Shown piece after piece: positions 7,739 through 15,093 of a stretch of DNA of 33,140 nt. The DNA comes from Candidatus Woesearchaeota archaeon (lineage in GTDB: Archaea; Nanobdellota; Nanobdellia; Woesearchaeales; JAHWIC01), in the NCBI GenBank assembly GCA_019322805.1, contig JAHWIC010000015.1, forward strand, positions 1 to 33,140. The letters run 5' to 3'. The notes below the pieces were generated by a model that searched no databases, was not told the origin of the DNA, and worked only from the letters and a program-made list of their open reading frames with translations. Made by a program: the position numbers and the translations under genes. The stretch's first letter is position 1. Every line of letters starts with the position of its first letter.

Positions 7739-8524
7739 ATGATAGAGCAAATAACCAAGACAGTGCAGCAGATTGGAAATGGTGGGCATATTTACCTGCC
7801 TAAAGAGCTTGTTGGACAGAAGGTAGTTATTACTCTGGTAGGTAAAAGTACAGAGGAGATAAAGGAAGAGATCCTGATGATTGTTAAGCCCTGGCTTGAG
7901 CATGTGATTGGAGTTTATTTGTATGGATCTTATGCTCGTGGTGAGCAGGTTCCTGGCTCAGATATAGATGTTTTGGTTATAACTGATAGCAGGGTCAAGC
8001 TTAAGAAAAGGATAAATGAGTATGAGATTGTTTCCATTTCAATCGAAGGCTTGGAGAAAACACTTGAGTCTAATGCTGTTTTGGTGTTGCCAATATTGAA
8101 GGAAGCTAAAGCAATTTTGAATGAACAGCTTATAGAGAAGTATAGAAAAACTAAGTTGACTAAGGCGAATACTAGATGGTATATTGAAACAACTGAAAGT
8201 TCCTTGAAGATTGCTCGTGAGTGGATAAAGGAAAAGGATATTGGGAGCATGCCAAATATTGTTTATCCTTTAATTATGAGGTTACGTGGCCTGCATATGA
8301 TTGAATGTTTGATTTCAGGCAAAAACTATTCTAACAAAAATGTTGATAAGCTCATCAAGATTTCTCCTGATAAGGTTAGACAGCTTAACAGTATGTATAG
8401 GGAGAACAGAGATGATAAGAAAATAAGTGCACATTCTTTAGATTACAATGATGTTTCAAAGCTTTATGAATCTGTTGCTTCATATTTCAAAAAGGTTCGA
8501 TTATTATGGGAAAAGCTAAAGTAA
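7739..8524 (+). CDS. Nucleotidyltransferase (MNT) with SpoVT-like N-terminus and HEPN-like C-terminus
   Basis: A 261-aa three-part protein. Residues 1-40 (IGNGGHIYLPKELVGQKVVI) resemble the AbrB/SpoVT-like or DUF2080 beta domain, a probable DNA-binding or dimerisation part. A minimal nucleotidyltransferase domain follows, with GSYARG and SDIDVLVI giving the GS...DxD active site. From about residue 140 the protein is all helical and resembles HEPN. In two-gene systems MNT modifies a HEPN toxin; here both may be fused. The ATG at 7739 is preferred over one 24 nt upstream because of the TATA spacing. Confidence 0.75.
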   Translation: MIEQITKTVQQIGNGGHIYLPKELVGQKVVITLVGKSTEEIKEEILMIVKPWLEHVIGVYLYGSYARGEQVPGSDIDVLVITDSRVKLKKRINEYEIVSISIEGLEKTLESNAVLVLPILKEAKAILNEQLIEKYRKTKLTKANTRWYIETTESSLKIAREWIKEKDIGSMPNIVYPLIMRLRGLHMIECLISGKNYSNKNVDKLIKISPDKVRQLNSMYRENRDDKKISAHSLDYNDVSKLYESVASYFKKVRLLWEKLK

Positions 8525-8697
8525 GGAAACAATTAGAAGGTTATAAGAAACAGTTACAGAAGCATATTGCTAAGTTTAAAGAAGCTGAAGGAAGAGGTTC
8601 TGTTGAAAGCATGAATTACATGGCAAAAGAGCTCGCTAATTATATGAAACGGATGGATGTTTTGAAGTCAAGGTTAAAGAAATCAAAGAAGAAATAA
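8506..8697 (+). CDS. Small basic helical protein
   Basis: A 63-aa Lys-rich protein (MGKAKVRKQLEGYKKQLQ... ending SRLKKSKKK) overlapping the MNT gene by 19 nt in another frame. It has no cysteines or membrane segment and looks like one or two amphipathic helices. The coupled position suggests a partner of the nucleotidyltransferase, but composition alone cannot exclude a chance frame. Confidence 0.45.
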   Translation: MGKAKVRKQLEGYKKQLQKHIAKFKEAEGRGSVESMNYMAKELANYMKRMDVLKSRLKKSKKK

Positions 8698-8730
8698 TAA
8701 TTAGGGAAAATAGTTTATTCTTATTTACAG
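8694..8730 (+). repeat. Cassette repeat CR2 (degenerate A block)
   Basis: Only a worn A block remains: aattagggaaaatagtttattc followed by tatttacag, corresponding to aattagggggaatagtttattc in intact copies. Block B with its C-runs is missing. It lies exactly between two gene groups, which supports reading it as a decayed boundary. Confidence 0.5.
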
Positions 8731-8766
8731 AATCTATATAAATAATACTAGATTTACATATATAAA

Positions 8767-9267
8767 ATGTCAGATGAAGATGAAAATCCCTGGGAGTTGG
8801 ATTTTCCGTCTGAAGATGCGCTGGAAAGATCCATCGGAAGATCATTCTACACTTTTAGTGAAATAGAAGAGTTGGTTGAAGAAGGCAGAATACGCGGAGA
8901 ATTTGGAGCATATAGAATACTGGAAGAGATGTGCCCTGAGAAAGCTGAGGATGCAGGCAGGAGAGCTTACCTCCTCGCCAGGATTCAATTTGGACATTTT
9001 AAGAACTATGGAAGGGCTGTGAGAGAGATAAATGCAGCTCTTGAGGCATGTCCTGATGATGGGGAATACAGAAGATTTCGCAGTAATATCGTGGCTTATC
9101 ATACCTGGTCGCGCATATGGGGAATAGTTAAAAGGCCTTTCAAGTATCTGGCAGAAGTTGCTTCTATTCCTGCTTATGTAGGTTGGTCCCTTTATTTGCA
9201 CTTTTCTGGATCAGGGAAAAAAAGCACTGAAAGAAAAAGTGAAGCTAAGCTTGATGATATAACCTGA
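8767..9267 (+). CDS. Hypothetical protein, TPR-like helices
   Basis: A 166-aa unknown. It has an acidic N-terminus (MSDEDENPWELDF), helical middle with a TPR-like pair (AYLLARIQFGHFKNYGRAVREI followed by AALEACPDDGEYRRF), then a more hydrophobic stretch near residues 118-145 (FKYLAEVASIPAYVGWSLYL) that could be membrane-associated, and a charged tail. A TATA-like ctatataaat at 8734-8743 precedes the ATG by about 24 nt, supporting a real leaderless gene. Function unknown. Confidence 0.65.
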   Translation: MSDEDENPWELDFPSEDALERSIGRSFYTFSEIEELVEEGRIRGEFGAYRILEEMCPEKAEDAGRRAYLLARIQFGHFKNYGRAVREINAALEACPDDGEYRRFRSNIVAYHTWSRIWGIVKRPFKYLAEVASIPAYVGWSLYLHFSGSGKKSTERKSEAKLDDIT

Positions 9268-9313
9268 AATCAGGAGAAATTTTAAACTTCTCTAGCCCAC
9301 TTAAAGAATTCTT

Positions 9314-9384
9314 TCAATAAAAAATCAATAGGGGGAATACAGGTTTCTTGCTCTTTATATCTTTACTAACATCCCCCCCTTGTG
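9314..9384 (+). repeat. Cassette repeat CR3 (A + B)
   Basis: A block tcaataaaaaatcaataggg continues as ggaatac. After about 25 variable nt comes an altered B block, taacatcccccccttgtga, where the usual gttccccaccccc has lost its central a. The stretch ctttatatctttacta resembles CR5 and CR6. Confidence 0.75.
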
Positions 9385-9435
9385 ATGAAATTTCACAGAA
9401 AGAGCTAAAAACAGCTCCTGATTCCTCACTCTAAA

Positions 9436-9723
9436 ATGTGTATGGCACCATTAGGAGATTTTTTTGCAATGTTTGTGCAAGCTTTTTGCGATAATATAAA
9501 GACTCCGGAGCAGATCATTAAGTTATTTGAAGAAGCTGAGATGAAGCCTATGCATCTTGCTACATCTTTAAATCGAGATATAAGGGAAGCGTTACAATAT
9601 GATCCTTTTTGCGACCCTAGGGAGGAATTAGGAGCCATTATCCCTTATTTAGCACAGCATGGTTTTGTTTACGATTCAGATGAAAAGAGGTTTAGAGAAG
9701 TTGCTTCTTCGCCAACATATTAG
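9436..9723 (+). CDS. Hypothetical protein
   Basis: A 95-aa unknown with helical character (EQIIKLFEEAEMKPMHLATS) and a C-terminal segment IIPYLAQHGFVYDSDEKRFREV that looks like a small alpha/beta or winged module. Met3 (MAPLGDFF) is an alternative start. It sits alone between CR3 and CR4, which is the main reason to treat it as a real cassette gene. Confidence 0.55.
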   Translation: MCMAPLGDFFAMFVQAFCDNIKTPEQIIKLFEEAEMKPMHLATSLNRDIREALQYDPFCDPREELGAIIPYLAQHGFVYDSDEKRFREVASSPTY

Positions 9724-9747
9724 GTAGAGTTTAATTGCAGATTTCTA

Positions 9748-9802
9748 TCAATCAATAAAAATATCACCATTTAAAAAAATCAGGGGGAATAGACTATCTT
9801 CT
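9748..9802 (+). repeat. Cassette repeat CR4 (A block only) running into a stop codon
   Basis: A block tcaatcaataaaaatatcac, then aaatcagggggaatagactatcttct. Block B is missing because the convergent gene's 3' end takes its place: the minus-strand stop (cta, 9794-9796) lies in the part of the repeat that reads agtttatcttct in CR16. Confidence 0.65.
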
Positions 9803-11023
9803 ATACCTTCCGGAAGACCTCGATGACCTTAGTATTCCTCCTATGAAAGCAGCACTCTCCCTTATCCTTGCTATAATGCCGTTCATTCTGGGATCCGGGT
9901 GTTCACCATAATAAACAAGGAATCTGTTGTAGCAATCGAGAGCTTTTCTGGTCCAGCTTTTGTCTCTTGTTTGCTTTGCTATAGCCATGGCTAAATCTCC
10001 TGCGTAACCATTGACATGAGCATAGAATTTATCATCAGTTCCTTCAGCTAGTTCTCCAGCCTTTATCCTTACTTTATACCCTTTTTTAGCCCATTCAATC
10101 CTTTCATGCATTGGAAGCTGTTCTGATTCAAACATTGCATGGCAGATATCTCCTGCAAGGCCAAATTCATAGCAAGCGTTTTCGTCATTTATCTTTATTC
10201 TTAGGTTTCCTGATTCTATTCTTCCGTCATAGGATTTATTGGCAAAATCAACTCTTATTTCTATTGGAATGTTTAATTCTAGAACTGCACTTGCTGTATC
10301 CGCTCCTTTGCTGTATTCGTGATGAGCTGTTTCATCTTTTGCTTCTACCCTTACTTTGCCTGATTCCATCCTTGCATCATATGATTTTCTTGCCCATTCA
10401 AGCCTTTCATCCAATGGAAGTATGTCTAATTCAAACATTGCCCTGGCTGTTTCTGCTACCCTTGTGTATCCAACAGCATTGAATTCATCTTTTCCGTTTC
10501 CATTAAGTGAAGCAAGACCTGCCTTGTATTCTCTTTCTCCCCACATAGGGTTTCCTGTTTCTGTGAATATAATCCTTGCAGCTGTTGCTGCAAAACCCCT
10601 GCTGAAAGCAGAATGCTCAGGATCTACCTTATCTCCTACGCTTGCAGCTAACATAAAACAGTTGTATGCAGTCTCAGCATGGTTTAGTTCTCCTGTTCTT
10701 TTTTGTAATTTCATCTTTATATTTCCTGCATGCCCGTAGAAATGTGCTCTCAGAACCTTCATATGATCTGGCCTGAATTCAGTTGATGTTTTTGCCATTT
10801 CAGCTCCTTCCATGTTGAACTGGTAAATCCTTTCCAGTAAATCATCCAATGAGCCTGGGAATTGGTCTATAATGTGGGCTGCAATCTTTGTCACTCTCTT
10901 TACTGTTCCTACTTCTAGATGTTTTACACTTTCAGTTGCTCTTAAGAATTCTTCAACTTCTCCTCTGCATTCAGCACTAACTAATTCATCGTAATTTGCT
11001 GCTAACAAACGTTTAAAGCGCAT
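9794..11023 (-). CDS. Hypothetical helical-repeat protein
   Basis: A 409-aa unknown, predicted nearly all helical. The middle has an internal repeat of about 55 residues, visible as RLEWARKSYDARMESGKVRV, then RVDFANKSYDGRIESGNLRI, then RIEWAKKGYKVRIKAGEL, each followed by a segment containing an AxxxAMFE-type helix. The pattern resembles tetratricopeptide/SEL1-type solenoids used for protein binding. The C-terminus is Arg/Ser-rich (RSSRSSGRYRR) and lies within repeat CR4, so the end may have been altered when the repeat arrived. No catalytic motif seen. Confidence 0.7.
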   Translation of the reverse strand: MRFKRLLAANYDELVSAECRGEVEEFLRATESVKHLEVGTVKRVTKIAAHIIDQFPGSLDDLLERIYQFNMEGAEMAKTSTEFRPDHMKVLRAHFYGHAGNIKMKLQKRTGELNHAETAYNCFMLAASVGDKVDPEHSAFSRGFAATAARIIFTETGNPMWGEREYKAGLASLNGNGKDEFNAVGYTRVAETARAMFELDILPLDERLEWARKSYDARMESGKVRVEAKDETAHHEYSKGADTASAVLELNIPIEIRVDFANKSYDGRIESGNLRIKINDENACYEFGLAGDICHAMFESEQLPMHERIEWAKKGYKVRIKAGELAEGTDDKFYAHVNGYAGDLAMAIAKQTRDKSWTRKALDCYNRFLVYYGEHPDPRMNGIIARIRESAAFIGGILRSSRSSGRYRR

Positions 11024-11076
11024 TTTAGAGAAGGGAATTTGACTTAATATTTAAAAGTCAGTGTTTGAGAAAGAGG

Positions 11077-11157
11077 AAATCAATAAAAAACATCAATAGG
11101 GGGAATAGTTTATTCTTGCTCTTTATGTTTTACTTATGTTCCCCACCCCCTTGTGAT
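11077..11157 (+). repeat. Cassette repeat CR5 (A + B)
   Basis: One A unit (aaatcaataaaaaacatcaa, then agggggaatagtttattc), a short variable centre, and a full B block (tatgttccccacccccttgtga). No C block. It separates the helical-repeat gene from the restriction-modification gene and precedes the latter's TATA box at 11169-11177. Confidence 0.85.
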
Positions 11158-11237
11158 TTCTAGGAACATTTATAAAATAAGAAGCACTTCTAAGGTTAAA
11201 AAGAGGGAGTAAACCCCTCTATAATTCTGGGGTTTTG

Positions 11238-13790
11238 ATGGTTAAAATGGTTTCAAATGCTAAATTGAAAAAGGTTGAGGAATTAGCTGGTATTGATATA
11301 GACAGAGATGTAAGGCAGGGCAGGAGAGGCAGTGTAGAAGAGAATGTAAAGATAAAGCTGACTATTCCTTTGTTGGGGCTTTTAGGTTATAGTGTTAGGA
11401 GAGACATGGATTTTGAGCATCATGTGAGAAATAAAAGAGCAGATATTGCTTTGATGTTTGGCAGAAAGCCAAGGATGATCGTAGAGACAAAAAGCCTTGA
11501 TGAAAACCTGGACAGCCATGTTGAGCAGGCCTTAGGATACGCTTTTGATGAAGGCATCAACTGGGTTATGTTGACCAGTGGCATTGAAACAAGGCTGTAT
11601 AAATCACTTGTTGAGGGAGCTGCTCCAAGAGATAGAGTGCTTTTTTCTACTGACTTAAGCAGCCTGCCTCAAATATTTCCGCAGCTTGAGGCTTATGCAT
11701 CAAAGAGGAGTTTGCGCAGTGAAAAGGCATTGAATGAAAGGGTAGAGCATGTCAGGGCTTCGATAACAACCAATGCACTTGTTGGCGACCTTGCTTTCTG
11801 CAGGGAAGTTTTATACACAAGCCTGTATACGCAGTTTAGCAGGAGATACAAGTCTGACAGAGCTTTTAAGAGCGTTATTGACAGCTGGGCAAGAAGCGTG
11901 CAGATGGACCCGAGTGACAGCAGATTAATTGATAAGCTCTGCAAAGAAGGCGCGTATGCCCTTACAAACAGGCTTTTGTTCTTAAGGATATGTGAGGATA
12001 AGGGCTTTGTTAAGCCAAAGCTGACTGATGCAGGAATAAAACATTGGAGAGAAATGACAGCTGAGCCTCTTGACAAGCTTGTTAGCTTTGCTTTTGAAGA
12101 GATCGGAGCTTACTTTAGTGGACTTTATCATACCCCTTTGTTTGATAATATATCATATGAAGATATTGAATGGGATGATGAGGTTATAGCAACTGTATTA
12201 TCAAGGTTTAAACAGCATGATTTCTCAAAAATAAGCAGGGACATCATAGGCAGGGCTTATGAGCAGCACATTCCCAAAGAAGAGAGGAAGCGTTTAGGGC
12301 AGTTTTATACGCCTGATTTTGTTATTGATTATATAGTTGGCAGGGTTGGTTTAAAGCCAGATTCAAGAGTGCTTGATCCTGCATGTGGTTCTGGAGGATT
12401 TTTGATAAGAGCGTATGATGCTCTAAGGGAACTGCGGTTAAGAGCAGGAACTTCTGAAGAGACAGTACATTCTGAAGTATTAAGTGAAAACCTATTTGGT
12501 ATTGACATAAATCCTTTTGCGGTGCAGCTCACTGTGATGAACCTTTTGTTGAGAGACCTTGATCATCCTCTAGGCAGGGTTAATATTGCTGCTGGAGACA
12601 CTCTTGAGAAGGCTGCTGAAGGTTCATACGCTGAATTACTAAGAGAAGCTCCATTTGATGCAGTTGTTGGAAATCCTCCTTATATAAGCTTTGGAGCAAG
12701 AGGGACAAGGGGAAAAGGCAAAAAGGACTTGTTGGATGCTATCAGGCATGCTTACCCTAATTCAGCAGAATATAAAATCAGCATCTATGCTGTGTTTATG
12801 GACAGAGCGCTCCAATTATTGAGAGAAGGAGGCGAATTCGGGTTTATTGTGCCAGACTCATTTTTGCTTGGCAGGTATTTCTCAAAAATAAGGAGGCACA
12901 TCCTGGACACCTGCAAGATCAAAGAAGTTGTTCTGTTCCAGAAGGATTTTTGGCAGTATGGTGTTGTTGGCAGGCCGGTAATTATTATGCTGCAAAAGGA
13001 GCCAGATGGAAGAGCAAGAGCCGGCAACAGGCTTACTGCAAAATTATGCCTGAAAGAAGAGGACCTTGAAACAGGAAACTTCAGGAGCCACTCCTACAGG
13101 CAGGATTATTTTGAGGCCCTGCCTTTCAACAGGTTCAGGCTGTTCTTTGATGCTCCATCCAAGCAGCTTGTAGAAACAATGGAAAGAGATTCAATGGACC
13201 TTGGTGATATGGTGGAGATTCATGTCGGAATCCGCTCCAAGGTAGGGCAGAGAGGAATAGTAAGTGACACTAAAAAGGGCGCTAACTGGAAAAGAGGCTT
13301 GGTTTCTGGAAGCGAGGTTACGAGATATTCAGTTGATTATGCAGGCAACTACATAAGGGTTGACCCTAAAGTATTGTGGTCCGGCGGCTTTGACCCTGAG
13401 CTTGTTTTGCAGGATAAGCTGCTTATGCGCAAGACAGGAGACAGCCTTATCTCAGCATATGATGATAAAGGTTATTACCACCTTGATAATCTGCATTTTA
13501 TGGTGCCTAAAGGTGCTGAATATTCCCTGAAATATGTCCTGGCTGTCCTTAATTCATCTCTTATGAACCATTATTACCATTTAATCAGCCTTGAGTTTGG
13601 CAGGGCAATGGCGCAGACTGATATCGAAACCCTTGAAAGGCTGCCAATAAAGCCAATACCTATGCCTGAGCAGCAGAGGTTTGCCAGATTAGTTGATAGA
13701 AGGCTTAGTGGCCAAGCTTTAGATAAGCAGATTGATGCGAGGGTTATGGATCTTTATGGTGTTTCTTCAATTCCTGACGGTGTTTGGTGA
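11238..13790 (+). CDS. Type IIG-like restriction-modification protein
   Basis: An 850-aa single-chain enzyme predicted to both cut and methylate DNA. The N-terminal nuclease domain of HsdR-N/PD-(D/E)xK type has Asp69 (RADIAL), Glu83 and Lys85 (IVETK). Helical residues about 180-340 lead to the N6-adenine methylase core: GQFYTPDFVIDYI, motif I DPACGSGGF at about 380, and catalytic NPPY at about 479. The C-terminal third carries a TaqI/Eco57I-like target-recognition region (about 630-840). The ATG at 11238 is chosen over the TTG just before it. All key residues are present, so the enzyme looks intact. Its target is not predictable. It lies alone between CR5 and CR6. Confidence 0.88.
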   Translation: MVKMVSNAKLKKVEELAGIDIDRDVRQGRRGSVEENVKIKLTIPLLGLLGYSVRRDMDFEHHVRNKRADIALMFGRKPRMIVETKSLDENLDSHVEQALGYAFDEGINWVMLTSGIETRLYKSLVEGAAPRDRVLFSTDLSSLPQIFPQLEAYASKRSLRSEKALNERVEHVRASITTNALVGDLAFCREVLYTSLYTQFSRRYKSDRAFKSVIDSWARSVQMDPSDSRLIDKLCKEGAYALTNRLLFLRICEDKGFVKPKLTDAGIKHWREMTAEPLDKLVSFAFEEIGAYFSGLYHTPLFDNISYEDIEWDDEVIATVLSRFKQHDFSKISRDIIGRAYEQHIPKEERKRLGQFYTPDFVIDYIVGRVGLKPDSRVLDPACGSGGFLIRAYDALRELRLRAGTSEETVHSEVLSENLFGIDINPFAVQLTVMNLLLRDLDHPLGRVNIAAGDTLEKAAEGSYAELLREAPFDAVVGNPPYISFGARGTRGKGKKDLLDAIRHAYPNSAEYKISIYAVFMDRALQLLREGGEFGFIVPDSFLLGRYFSKIRRHILDTCKIKEVVLFQKDFWQYGVVGRPVIIMLQKEPDGRARAGNRLTAKLCLKEEDLETGNFRSHSYRQDYFEALPFNRFRLFFDAPSKQLVETMERDSMDLGDMVEIHVGIRSKVGQRGIVSDTKKGANWKRGLVSGSEVTRYSVDYAGNYIRVDPKVLWSGGFDPELVLQDKLLMRKTGDSLISAYDDKGYYHLDNLHFMVPKGAEYSLKYVLAVLNSSLMNHYYHLISLEFGRAMAQTDIETLERLPIKPIPMPEQQRFARLVDRRLSGQALDKQIDARVMDLYGVSSIPDGVW

Positions 13791-13936
13791 ATTAATAAAA
13801 AATAATTAGGGGGAATACAGTTTGTTTCTCTTTATATCCTTAGTTATGTTCCCCACCCCCATCTGTGGTTTTTTGTTTCAGGAGACCCAGGATGGGGCCA
13901 TCTGGTGGTTTACAGCAGGTTTCTTTTGGTGATTAC
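13791..13936 (+). repeat. Cassette repeat CR6 (A + B + shortened C)
   Basis: Begins immediately after the TGA of the restriction-modification gene. A block (attaataaaaaataattagg, then gggaatac), B block (tatgttccccacccccatct) and a C block (cccaggatggggccatctgg, then tggtttacagcaggt). On the minus strand C reads KPPDGPILGLL, then jumps straight to KQKTTD: the NRHHWEILLY segment found in CR7 is deleted. Confidence 0.85.
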
Positions 13937-13954
13937 TTATTATGAAGAATTGAT

Positions 13955-14287
13955 TTACCCGGAAGCCAGCACTAACCCTTTCTGCCTTTTAATCTCTTTC
14001 TCAGAAGCAACCTTTGTGATGCGATCGTATAGCTCAATAAGCCCCTTAACAAACTCATTTTTCTGATTAAGTTTGTAAAGCTGTATATTGCCGAATTTCC
14101 TTGTAGGCAGGATTATTTTGTTTTTCAATAACTCGTCCAGCATTCTATAGAAAGTAGCTCTTCCTATTTCTGCTTGTTCTGCTATATCTGATATGCTGTA
14201 GTCCAGCTCTCTTCCTGTTATTAGCATGTCCAATACCCTAATCTTTGGCGAATCTCCTAAGAATTTTACAAATAATGTCTTTTCCAT
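13955..14287 (-). CDS. Winged-helix transcriptional regulator
   Basis: A 110-aa protein with a classic winged helix-turn-helix: SPKIRVLDMLI, ISDIAEQAEIGRATFYRMLD as the recognition region near residues 33-52, and a wing NIQLYKLNQ. The C-terminus is a short helix suited to dimerisation. The promoter carries an inverted repeat (tagtta-aaca-taacta, 14296-14311) beside a TATA-like tttaaa, suggesting autoregulation. It faces away from the next gene, 106 nt off. Confidence 0.75.
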   Translation of the reverse strand: MEKTLFVKFLGDSPKIRVLDMLITGRELDYSISDIAEQAEIGRATFYRMLDELLKNKIILPTRKFGNIQLYKLNQKNEFVKGLIELYDRITKVASEKEIKRQKGLVLASG

Positions 14288-14295
14288 TGTAGTAT

Positions 14296-14336
14296 TAGTT
14301 AAACATAACTAGTATTTAAATGTTTCGTTTTGAAAC
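14296..14336. promoter_or_regulatory. Inverted-repeat operator candidate
   Basis: tagtta-aaca-taacta at 14296-14311 overlaps the TATA region of the minus-strand regulator. A second small hairpin sequence, gtttc-gtttt-gaaac, follows at 14322-14336. The site is in the divergent spacer, so the regulator could control both genes. Confidence 0.45.
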
Positions 14337-14393
14337 AGTGCTGTATCATGATTGTACATAATATTAATAAACGGCTTTTAAAACCTTATAGTC

Positions 14394-14693
14394 ATGGATA
14401 AGAAGTCTTTACAGAAATTCTTTATCAGAAAATTAAGAAATTTTGCTCCGCCAAAATGGGGTGCATCTCATACTGAAGAAAGAAATCTGTTTAAAGGCTT
14501 GCCTAAGCATTTAATTGGAAGAAAAGAAACAAAGGATGCTTTAGAAGAATTATATAAGATCGGTTTTATAAACAGGTATAAGAAAACACACGAAACTCAC
14601 GTTTCTCTTAATATTGATATGTCAGAAATATACCATCAGTCTATGATTGATGGACGAGGTCTAATGCGTCTGGCGATTATGGTATATTTCTGA
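14394..14693 (+). CDS. Hypothetical winged-helix-like protein, possibly altered C-terminus
   Basis: A 99-aa unknown. Residues 1-80 are basic and mixed helix/strand, with ETKDALEELYKIGFINRYKK and ETHVSLN forming what looks like a recognition helix and wing. The last 20 residues (MIDGRGLMRLAIMVYF) are out of character, and the stop lies at the first bases of a palindromic element (14691 onward). The natural C-terminus may have been replaced. The promoter is a TATA-like cttttaaaa about 20 nt before the ATG. Confidence 0.5.
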   Translation: MDKKSLQKFFIRKLRNFAPPKWGASHTEERNLFKGLPKHLIGRKETKDALEELYKIGFINRYKKTHETHVSLNIDMSEIYHQSMIDGRGLMRLAIMVYF

Positions 14694-14774
14694 GCATGCT
14701 CAAAAACCACTGGTCTGTTTAGCCTAAGATGAAGCTTCCGCTTCATGCCACCGGTCTCTGATCGGTGGTTTTTG
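14691..14774. repeat. Nested palindromic element
   Basis: Opens with a perfect 12-bp palindrome, tgagcatgctca (14691-14702). A 15-bp stem with two G-T pairs joins 14701-14715 (caaaaaccactggtc) to 14760-14774. Inside is a 7-bp hairpin, atgaagc-ttcc-gcttcat (14729-14746). Same build as 17260-17432: A/T-run outer stem, small inner hairpin with a 3-4 nt pyrimidine-rich loop. Confidence 0.7.
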
Positions 14775-14809
14775 ACAAGAAAAAAGAGATAGAGAGATTT
14801 TTAGAAAGT

Positions 14810-15032
14810 TGAAAAATAGGAATAGTTGATTCTTAAATCAATAAAAAAAACATCAATAGTAAAAAAATAATTAGGGGGAATAGTTTATTCTGTTCGTTAA
14901 TATCTTAGTAACGTTCCCCACCCCCATCTGCACTTCTTTGTTTATAGAGCAGGATTTCCCAATGGTGTCTGTTCAGGAGGCCCAGGATGGGGCCATCTGG
15001 TGGTTTACAGCGGGTTTATTTTGGTAATGTAG
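14810..15032 (+). repeat. Cassette repeat CR7 (full A + B + C)
   Basis: The most complete copy. A worn first A unit (aaaaataggaatagttgatt), a second full A unit with aattagggggaatagtttat, then B (acgttccccacccccatctg), then a long C block from 14926 (tttatagagcaggatttccc, aatggtgtctgttcagg, cccaggatggggccatctgg). Read on the minus strand C gives KPPDGPILGLLNRHHWEIL, then LYKQR, preceded by a stop codon. This 400-nt intergenic stretch otherwise holds only the palindromic element at 14691-14774 and a promoter. Confidence 0.9.
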
Positions 15033-15060
15033 CTCCTAGGTGGTAGTAAAAAATAGAAAG

Positions 15061-15069
15061 ATTTATATA
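15061..15069 (+). promoter_or_regulatory. TATA box of metalloprotease-like gene
   Basis: atttatata, 24 nt before the ATG at 15094. Same sequence and spacing as before the genes at 7739 and 16503. Confidence 0.6.
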
Positions 15070-15093
15070 ATCTGAAACTTTATTGAGCATAAA

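Noticed and set aside
14707..14717. Extra copy of the gaccagtggtc operator (accactggtct)
   Set aside because: Ten bases match the reverse complement, but here they belong to the stem of a palindromic element and the core is incomplete.
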